A stretch of DNA of 10,969 nucleotides from positions 1 to 10,969 of the forward strand of contig JASDTB010000080.1 in assembly GCA_041441455.1 (NCBI GenBank). The letters are read 5' to 3'. The DNA comes from JAFIHK01 sp041441455. GTDB taxonomy: Bacteria > Bacteroidota > Bacteroidia > Bacteroidales > UBA932. Shown here piece by piece: positions 6,164-10,969 of this stretch (position 1 is its first letter; the number at the start of each line of letters is the position of its first letter). The notes under the pieces were generated by a model. It was not told where the DNA came from. It searched no databases and saw only the letters and a list, made by a program, of their open reading frames with translations. The position numbers and the translations under genes were made by a program.

Positions 6164-6326
6164 TTTCCCGCAGATCCCCCCTATCTGCCAGAATAATATA
6201 TATTTTATTGAATGATAAGCACATAGCATTTTAAAGCTGACCTAAACATCATCTCGCAAAAGCCTATCTATCTGTCTATATGAATGTTATACTTTATTCT
6301 GGCAGATTGGGGGGATCTGCAGGAAA
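6164..6326. mobile_element. Nested inverted-repeat element, REPIN- or MITE-like
   Basis: Two 33-bp arms in opposite orientation (6164-6196 and 6294-6326) match at 31 of 33 positions and enclose 97 bp of AT-rich sequence. Each arm contains its own small palindrome, GCAGAT, seven bases, ATCTGC, with a C6-containing loop in the left arm and a G6-containing loop in the right. Inverted short palindromes separated by a spacer are the layout of REPINs, non-autonomous elements moved by RAYT (IS200-like) transposases; a MITE is the alternative. No transposase gene and no clear target-site duplication are visible in the window. Confidence 0.55.
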
Positions 6327-6482
6327 CTGTATATCACGCTGTATATCTACTACTTAACCATATCAATCAATCCAATCTTAAAATTTCGTTTTCAACATCA
6401 AATCAGAATTATTTAATTATTCAAAAGCACAACTTTTCATTTATATCAGATTAGATCATAATTATCCGATTATATTATTATA

Positions 6483-6646
6483 AATTAGCATAATAAATAA
6501 GTATTAAAGATTAGCATTGTAAATAAGTATTAAAGATTAGCATTGTAAATAAGTATTACATATTAGCGTAATTAATAAGTACATAGATAAGTATTACAGA
6601 TTACCATAATAAATAAGTATTAAAGATTAGCATTATAAATTCACAG
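6483..6646. repeat. AT-rich 26-bp tandem repeat array
   Basis: The unit GATTAGCATTGTAAATAAGT followed by ATTAAA recurs at 6483-6508, 6509-6534, 6535-6560, a rearranged copy and a half at 6561-6598, 6599-6624 and a partial copy from 6625. The core AATAAGTATTA is the best-kept part. The array ends a few bases before the start codon of the acetyltransferase pseudogene at 6649, so it occupies that gene's promoter position. Confidence 0.8.
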
Positions 6647-6648
6647 AT

Positions 6649-7152
6649 ATGCCATACGATGTTGAAATAAGAGGGATTAAAAAGAACGAAACATATGTGC
6701 TTGGGGAGTTTATGTATGAATCAATATATCAACCAAATCCATAAACACCATATCCAAAAGATATAATCTACATTCCAAATATTAGAATATATTGGGATAA
6801 TTGGGGGCATTCTAAGGATGATCATTGCCTAGTTGCGATTATTAATAATAATATTGTTGGTGTAGTCTGGTCGCGAAATTTTCATGGAGAGATAAAAGGT
6901 TATGGATTTATTGATGAAGATACTCCTGAAATAGGTATCGCTATTTATAAAGAATATAGAAACTATGGTATTGGTACTACAATGATGAAAAAAATGCTTA
7001 AATATCTATTTCAAAAAGGATATCATCAAGTATCTCTTAGCGTTTCAAAAGGTAATCCAGCTATAAATTTATATAGACGTCTTGGATTTTATGTTGTTGA
7101 AGAAAATCTTGATGATTTTATATTGATCATTAAACTAAGTAATAACCTATAA
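6649..7152 (+). pseudogene. GNAT-family N-acetyltransferase interrupted by one in-frame TAA
   Basis: The frame starting at ATG 6649 encodes MPYDVEIRGI and continues as a good GNAT acetyltransferase to TAA 7150-7152 (167 codons), except that codon 32 is TAA (6742-6744). Downstream the domain is undamaged: EIGIAIYKEYRNYGIGTTMM contains the acetyl-CoA-binding RxxGxG loop (Arg104, Gly107, Gly109), and SVSKGNPAINLYRRLGFYVV is the usual motif B. In relatives the interrupted place reads like P-E-x-x-P-x-P-(K/R)-D-I, so the lost codon was probably GAA, CAA or similar. No ATG, GTG or TTG soon after the stop would allow useful restart, so the gene is probably inactive. Absence of further damage points to a recent mutation or a sequencing error. 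DUF998-like gene follows after 15 bp, operon-like. Confidence 0.82.
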
Positions 7153-7167
7153 CCAACAATAAACTAT

Positions 7168-7740
7168 ATGAAAAATAAGCAATTACTGTATTTCGGGATT
7201 ATCGCTCCCATTACTTTTTGGATTACAACCTTAATTTGTGCGCCGATGATAGATGGTTATAATTATTTAAGTTGGATGGTAAGCGAATTGGGAGCATTAG
7301 GAACAAAGTCACAGTATATTTTCACAATAGGCTTAGTGTTGAGTTCTGCATTCAACATTGTGTTTGTTGTAGGATTATGGAGATTTTGCAAAGAGAAAAA
7401 TCTGAATAAAGTCCCTCTTTTTTTCTTTTTAATGTACTCATTTCTCGCTGGGCCGGGATTATACCCAATGCCACTACCAGAACACGGTTATGTAGGTCTG
7501 CCAATGCTTTTGATCATCTTTGCACCGTTAGTGACTCTCCTCTTTTGGTATAAAAGAAGAGACGTTATTAAAATCAACACTCTTGTGATTATTTGCACAG
7601 TACTTTTTGGACTGGGATTTCTTGTTTACTTCCCCGACATTCTATCTGATTATTTTGGGCTAAAACAGCGATTTCTCTACACAGCTTGGACAATCTGGTC
7701 AATAGGTATAAGCTATAAATCGTTTCTCAAGAATAAATAA
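7168..7740 (+). CDS. DUF998-like integral membrane protein
   Basis: The 190-residue protein is almost entirely membrane segments: about six helices, at roughly residues 6-26, 52-74, 83-103, 110-127, 135-155 and 165-185. The early loop LSWMVSELGALGTKSQYIF fits the DUF998 pattern (an S-x-L-G-A motif followed by the second helix), and LAGPGLYPMPLPEHGYVGLP is the corresponding glycine- and proline-rich loop. No enzymatic motif is evident and the family has no settled function. It follows the broken acetyltransferase by 15 bp and probably shared its promoter. Its TAA stop touches the stop of the helicase gene on the other strand with no base between them. Confidence 0.7.
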   Translation: MKNKQLLYFGIIAPITFWITTLICAPMIDGYNYLSWMVSELGALGTKSQYIFTIGLVLSSAFNIVFVVGLWRFCKEKNLNKVPLFFFLMYSFLAGPGLYPMPLPEHGYVGLPMLLIIFAPLVTLLFWYKRRDVIKINTLVIICTVLFGLGFLVYFPDILSDYFGLKQRFLYTAWTIWSIGISYKSFLKNK

Positions 7741-7755
7741 CTACTTTTTAAGTAG
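7741..7755. terminator. Weak hairpin at the convergent gene ends
   Basis: CTACTT (7741-7746) pairs with AAGTAG (7750-7755) around TTT. On the minus strand it includes the last codons and stop of the helicase gene and is followed by TTATTTATTC, so it could end the helicase transcript. The stem is only 6 bp and mostly A/T. Confidence 0.4.
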
Positions 7756-8907
7756 AAATTTTCGGACAGAATTGATGAAGGGGTGTGTTGAGATAACAGG
7801 AATTTTTTGATCGATTAGCTTTTCAATCTGCTTGATTTTGTCTTGATGCTTAGGATCACAAAGCGTTATAGCTACGCCTTCGGCACCTGCTCTTGCTGTA
7901 CGACCTATCCGATGAATATAGTTTTCGGGCTCCTGAGGTAGCTCAAGATTTATCACGTGCGAAATCCCGTCGATGTCGATACCTCTGGCAACAACGTCAG
8001 TGGCAACTAGATAACGCACCTCTCTAGATTTGAAACGTTCAAGCACCTCTCCCCTCTCGCGCTGAGTGCGGTCGCTGTGAATCGCCTCAGCAGGAAAACC
8101 TTGCATAGAGAGCGTCTGCGCAATTTTGTCTGCACTACTCTTTGTACTTGTGAAGATAAACGCCGAGTCTATCCCCTTAATTTTAAGAATATAGCTAAGT
8201 AGAAACAACTTATGGTCGCTGCACACCCAATAGAGCTCCTGCCTCACCCCTACTGCTGTTTTCACCTTAGGAGAGACAACAATTTTTTCGGGATTCCTTA
8301 AAATCGCCTGCGCAAGTGCGGAGATTTCGGGAGGAATCGTCGCAGAGAAGAGGAGCGTCTGCCTATCTTTAGGAAGGAGATTAATTACCCGCTGAACATC
8401 ATCCATGAATCCAAGATTAAGCATCGTATCTGCTTCATCCAAAACAAAATGGCGAATGGCAGACAAATCGACATGTCCCCTTTCGATCAAATCGAGGAGT
8501 CTCCCAGGGGTGGCGACAAGGATATCAATCTCGCGGCTAAGGTAATCTATCTGCACCTTTCGAGGGATGCCTCCAAAAACAGCGGTCTGGCTGAGAGACG
8601 AATGTTTTCCATAGGTGGCAAAGGCGGCTTCGATCTGCACTGCCAACTCGCGCGTTGGTGCTAGGATTAACGCCCTAATGCCGCGGTATCCCTCATCGCT
8701 CTTAGCTTTTGCAAGCAGCTGCAATATCGGCAGACAGAAGGCGGCGCTCTTGCCAGTACCTGTCTGCGCAGAGGCGATAACGTCTCGCCCTTGGAGAATA
8801 GCCGGAATTGCGCACTGCTGAATTTCAGTTGGTTCGGTATAGCCCTCTTGCGCAACAGCCTTTAGAATAGTCTCTTCGACCCCTAAATCTTGAAAGGTTT
8901 TATTCAT
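7741..8907 (-). CDS. DEAD-box ATP-dependent RNA helicase, RhlE-like
   Basis: This is a 388-residue core helicase with every motif in place: Q motif (Phe5 and TEIQQ), motif I AQTGTGKS (47-54), Ia PTRELA (84-89), Ib TPGR (133-136), II DEAD (157-160), III SAT (188-190), V ATDVVARGID (302-311) and VI HRIGRTAR (332-339). It unwinds short RNA duplexes with ATP and belongs to ribosome assembly or mRNA turnover. The tail after the second RecA domain is only about 40 residues, without the long basic extension of many RhlE proteins, so exact subfamily is uncertain. The frame can be opened at a TTG at 8940, but the ATG at 8907 begins NKTFQDLG at the Q-motif region, and a -7 promoter element lies between the two, so 8907 is the start. 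GC content is visibly higher than in neighbouring accessory genes. Confidence 0.95.
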   Translation of the reverse strand: MNKTFQDLGVEETILKAVAQEGYTEPTEIQQCAIPAILQGRDVIASAQTGTGKSAAFCLPILQLLAKAKSDEGYRGIRALILAPTRELAVQIEAAFATYGKHSSLSQTAVFGGIPRKVQIDYLSREIDILVATPGRLLDLIERGHVDLSAIRHFVLDEADTMLNLGFMDDVQRVINLLPKDRQTLLFSATIPPEISALAQAILRNPEKIVVSPKVKTAVGVRQELYWVCSDHKLFLLSYILKIKGIDSAFIFTSTKSSADKIAQTLSMQGFPAEAIHSDRTQRERGEVLERFKSREVRYLVATDVVARGIDIDGISHVINLELPQEPENYIHRIGRTARAGAEGVAITLCDPKHQDKIKQIEKLIDQKIPVISTHPFINSVRKFLLKK

Positions 8908-8915
8908 ATTGGGCG

Positions 8916-8923
8916 CAAAGATA
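8916..8923 (-). promoter_or_regulatory. -7 promoter element of the helicase gene
   Basis: TATCTTTG on the minus strand matches TAnnTTTG and ends 8 bp before the ATG at 8907. If used, the mRNA leader would be only a few nucleotides long. No TTTG lies at the right distance upstream, so the call rests on one element. Confidence 0.4.
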
Positions 8924-9017
8924 ACTATATCATTTTGCAATTAATAATTTCAATTCGTAGATTTATATGTATTTCGACAAGATAAAAAAATAAGTAAAAA
9001 GCTTGATTTTAAAGATT

Positions 9018-9593
9018 ATGCAAGACATCATAAATGGACGCTGCGGTTGGTGCGGGACCGACGAGCTGTATATGAGATACCACGACCAGGAGTGGGGTAA
9101 ATTGGTGACAGACGACAAGACCCTTTTTGAGTTTCTTGTGCTTGAGAGTGCGCAAGCGGGGCTGAGTTGGATCACTATTCTGCGCAAACGTGAAGGCTAT
9201 CGCAAGGCATTTTGTGGCTTCGATGCAGAGAAGGTCGCTCAGCTGGGAGACGATGATGTAGAGAGACTGATGCAGTTCGACGGTATTGTTAAAAATCGTC
9301 TAAAGATCAAGGCTACAATTTCGAATGCCAAACATTTTCTGGAGATTCAAAAGGAGTTCGGTAGTTTTTACAACTACACCCTGTCGTTCTTCCCAGATAA
9401 TAAGCCAATTATCAACTCGCTTAAGTCATTAAAAGAGGCTCCGGCCTTCTCTCCTGTTTCGGATGCGATGAGTAAAGACATGAAAAAGAGAGGATTCAAA
9501 TTTTTCGGATCTACAATCTGCTACGCCCATCTACAGGCGTCGGGATTTATCAACGATCACCTTGAGGGGTGTGAGTGGAAGTATGCGAAATAA
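9018..9593 (+). CDS. tag: DNA-3-methyladenine glycosylase I
   Basis: The 191-residue protein aligns by eye along its whole length with E. coli Tag (187 residues), the base-excision enzyme that removes 3-methyladenine from alkylated DNA. The zinc ligands of this HhH-superfamily enzyme are present: Cys9 in GRCGWC, His22 in YMRYHDQEWG, and His181 and Cys185 in NDHLEGC. The base-recognition Glu43 and Trp51 lie in LESAQAGLSWITIL, and MKKRGFKFFGSTICYAHLQA is the typical C-terminal helix region. A TTG at 9003 would extend the frame by five residues, but the ATG at 9018 starts just before the conserved segment as in the family. It is divergent from the helicase gene; no classical promoter was recognised in the 110-bp gap. 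Apparently a single-gene transcript. Confidence 0.95.
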   Translation: MQDIINGRCGWCGTDELYMRYHDQEWGKLVTDDKTLFEFLVLESAQAGLSWITILRKREGYRKAFCGFDAEKVAQLGDDDVERLMQFDGIVKNRLKIKATISNAKHFLEIQKEFGSFYNYTLSFFPDNKPIINSLKSLKEAPAFSPVSDAMSKDMKKRGFKFFGSTICYAHLQASGFINDHLEGCEWKYAK

Positions 9594-9745
9594 ATGTTTG
9601 TTTATTAATGTTTTAATATATCAATATGCGTAAAAGACGTGTAATACCACATTTGTATTTGCGTGTTTTAGTACAATGGGGAAGGTTTTAATTTTTAAAA
9701 GCGAAGTGTGGAGAGTGATAGTTAATGCTATAATGATTGTTGAAT

Positions 9746-10648
9746 TTATAATTCTAAGTAATCTCGAAATTTATCAATTTCTTTGTTAAATTTTGCAGAT
9801 TTTAAAGATTTTAATGTTAGAATATTCTGGAGTTTCCATTTTACCGAAGGATGATTACTTAAATCCCCTGCACAACATTTCTCCCATAACGGAACACCCA
9901 TCTCAAATGATAAAAGGAACTCTTTATCGTCTTTATCAAATAAAGAATTTACTTTAGTGATCAGATCATTTCTGGTTATTTCAAAGTCTTCGTACGAGAA
10001 TGAGGTATCTGTCATTCCTTTGAATTGATTATCCAGAGCCAGTCTCTGATTTGTTAAATTTGGATTTAACGATTCAATTATTGGTTTATCGCTACCAAGC
10101 AAACTGAGCATAAGGCCATCTTTTACGACATCAAAACTGTCTAGTTCCATATACTTGTAATCAAACAAATCTCGTGGATGTTGCCGTGAGAGAGCTGCTG
10201 CTATTTTACCTCCATAGAGCTGAGAGAGAGGAACAATATTAGCTTTACAAATTGCATTAAATTCAGATTGGGCTTTTAAACAAAGTTCTTGTACTAATAC
10301 GTCACCGATAATTCCACGTTTTGTACCATTTACTTCAATCTTTACAGTTGCACCATCTGATGTACAATATAATTTCAAAGTTGAAGGTCTGTGAATAATA
10401 TTAATATTGGGTATCGCTCTTTCAATTTGTGTTTTAAGAATTAGCAAGAGTGTATTTATCTCAGCAAAACTTGATTCTCTGTCTTTTATAGGAATGAATG
10501 TAATATCTACATCAACAGAATAACGTGGCATATTCTTTATAAACAAATTGATTGCAGTGCCACCATGAATTGCAAACTCTTCAATACGGTACAAAAGAGG
10601 CAAAATCTTAATTAACAAACCAACTTGTATTTTATACACATTATTCAT
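9746..10648 (-). CDS. AbiEii/AbiGii-family nucleotidyltransferase toxin (type IV TA)
   Basis: Starting at ATG 10648, the 300-residue product is a DNA polymerase beta-like nucleotidyltransferase of the AbiEii family. Visible motifs are HGGTAINLF (Gly29, Gly30, Thr31), SVDVDITF with the metal-binding acids Asp46 and Asp48, EVNGTKRG near 105-112, and LYGGKIAAALSRQHPRDLFD (Lys148, Arg155, Arg159, Asp160), the conserved KIxAxxxR-PRDxxD segment. AbiEii toxins of phage-resistance modules stop growth; related MenT enzymes add nucleotides to tRNA acceptor ends. The frame opens 35 codons earlier but those residues lie within the antitoxin gene and look non-coding. The ATG overlaps the antitoxin stop by 8 bp (ATGAATAA), the usual coupled order. 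All catalytic residues appear intact. AT-rich compared with the helicase and tag genes. Confidence 0.9.
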   Translation of the reverse strand: MNNVYKIQVGLLIKILPLLYRIEEFAIHGGTAINLFIKNMPRYSVDVDITFIPIKDRESSFAEINTLLLILKTQIERAIPNINIIHRPSTLKLYCTSDGATVKIEVNGTKRGIIGDVLVQELCLKAQSEFNAICKANIVPLSQLYGGKIAAALSRQHPRDLFDYKYMELDSFDVVKDGLMLSLLGSDKPIIESLNPNLTNQRLALDNQFKGMTDTSFSYEDFEITRNDLITKVNSLFDKDDKEFLLSFEMGVPLWEKCCAGDLSNHPSVKWKLQNILTLKSLKSAKFNKEIDKFRDYLEL

Positions 10649-10969
10649 AAGCGTGCAATTCTTGAAGCATGGTGATTTTATATTTTGGAAGATATACACC
10701 CTTAGAAGAGAGTTGGTATTTTCCAGTACCAAGGTCAATTTTAGTTGTATCAATATCCATAAACCAATTATGATTTGCCTTTTCAGCCATATATAGGAAT
10801 AATCTTTTCACTTTATTATTAGTACACCCTTCCAAAAGTGATTGAACAACCTCTGCACGTAAAGTTGTTAATTGTTCCATTAAGTAATATAGATCCATGA
10901 GATTGTCTTGCTGTGGCACAAGCAATAAGCACTCGAAAAAAGCTTGTTCTGGAGAAGAGACTCAAAGAG
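10641..10969 (-). pseudogene. AbiEi-family antitoxin, C-terminal part with interrupted frame
   Basis: The minus-strand frame ending at TAA 10641-10643 encodes the C-terminal domain of an AbiEi-type antitoxin: SSPEQAFFECLLL at the start, YYLMEQLTTLRAEVVQSLLE in the middle, then NNKVKRLFLYMAEKANHNWF and a final KGVYLPKYKITM-like strand. It directly precedes and overlaps the cognate toxin. Going upstream, an in-frame TGA (10962-10964) stands one codon before SSPE, a segment that in intact relatives lies in mid-protein after an N-terminal winged-helix domain. Only seven or eight further bases are visible, so I cannot tell a nonsense mutation from a frameshift whose upstream part continues in another frame outside the window. 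A restart at ATG 10898 would make an 86-residue remnant that keeps most of the toxin-neutralising domain but not the DNA-binding one. Confidence 0.6.

Larger units (their letters stand above)
5755..6648. other. Repeat-rich gap without a convincing gene
   Basis: This stretch of about 0.9 kb holds no ORF I would accept as a gene. It contains, in order: a GC-rich segment at 5796-5815 resembling the arms of the later inverted repeat; a 7-bp inverted repeat (ACAATAT 5844-5850, ATATTGT 5861-5867); a 43-bp duplication; an 18-bp triplicate; a nested inverted-repeat element; a short 12-bp direct duplication starting CTGTATAT at 6327-6350; and a 26-bp AT-rich tandem array. The density of unrelated repeats suggests a tolerated insertion or recombination site. 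No tRNA or rRNA was recognised. Confidence 0.6.

Noticed and set aside
6012..6224. Minus-strand 70-codon ORF with repeated LQTKIQ
   Set aside because: It is built from the 18-bp repeat, the 43-bp repeat edge and one arm of the inverted-repeat element; no domain is visible and the composition follows the repeats.
6164..6326. Insertion sequence with transposase
   Set aside because: Only 97 bp lie between the arms and they encode no transposase, so a full IS is excluded.
6483..6646. Replication origin with iterons
   Set aside because: No replication initiator gene or DnaA-box cluster was seen; the flanking genes are chromosomal in character.
5755..6648. CRISPR array in the repeat-rich gap
   Set aside because: The repeats are contiguous tandem units or inverted arms, without regularly spaced unique spacers, and no cas gene is present.
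8449..8855. Three ORFs on both strands within the helicase gene
   Set aside because: Shadows of the strongly conserved DEAD-box gene in a GC-richer stretch.
9589..9606. Possible terminator after tag (AATAAA/TTTATT)
   Set aside because: The stem is only six A/T pairs and no U-tract distinguishes it from the AT-rich background.
10649..10753. N-terminal extension of the AbiEii toxin frame
   Set aside because: The extension overlaps the conserved C-terminal part of the antitoxin; the ATG at 10648 gives the usual short overlap and the family-like N-terminus.

Overview
The window suggests a low-GC member of the Bacteroidota, most likely Bacteroidales. The evidence is two stretches matching the -33 TTTG / -7 TAnnTTTG promoter pattern of that phylum, few purine-rich Shine-Dalgarno sites, a membrane-anchored AraC regulator of a type common there, and lipoproteins with a Cys lipobox. 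This is inferred from motifs; no similarity search was run.

Layout. Positions 1-1932 (minus) hold a tightly spaced run: a lipoprotein with a possible DUF3298-like C-terminus, a CysL/YeiE-type LysR regulator, and the first 125 codons of a YeiH-family transporter that runs off the left edge. Divergent from it (1970-3013, plus) is a chloramphenicol acetyltransferase-type gene with a recognisable promoter and a possible short leader ORF, overlapping by ATGA a small very basic ORF. The 3' part of that ORF contains an 11-bp hairpin terminator shared with the convergent membrane AraC gene (2939-3991). The AraC promoter region carries two 17-bp direct repeats exactly 22 bp apart. A metallophosphoesterase lipoprotein (4320-5684) follows, closed by a strong terminator.

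Positions 5755-6648 are about 0.9 kb without a convincing gene but full of repeats: a GC-rich 43-bp duplication, three copies of an 18-bp repeat, a 163-bp nested inverted repeat resembling a REPIN or MITE, and a degenerate 26-bp AT-rich tandem array. The array abuts a GNAT acetyltransferase gene interrupted by one in-frame TAA, then a DUF998-like membrane protein.

Positions 7741-9593 look like core genome and are visibly richer in GC: a DEAD-box RNA helicase (minus) and 3-methyladenine DNA glycosylase I (plus). The right end (9746-10969, minus) is an AbiE-type (type IV) toxin-antitoxin pair. The toxin is intact, while the antitoxin frame is interrupted by a TGA just before its conserved SSPE segment.

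The most interesting points are the small basic ORF that reads through its own terminator (the architecture of the ribosome-rescue gene arfA), the paired operator-like repeats of the AraC regulator, the REPIN-like element in a repeat-rich gap, and the broken antitoxin beside an intact toxin.
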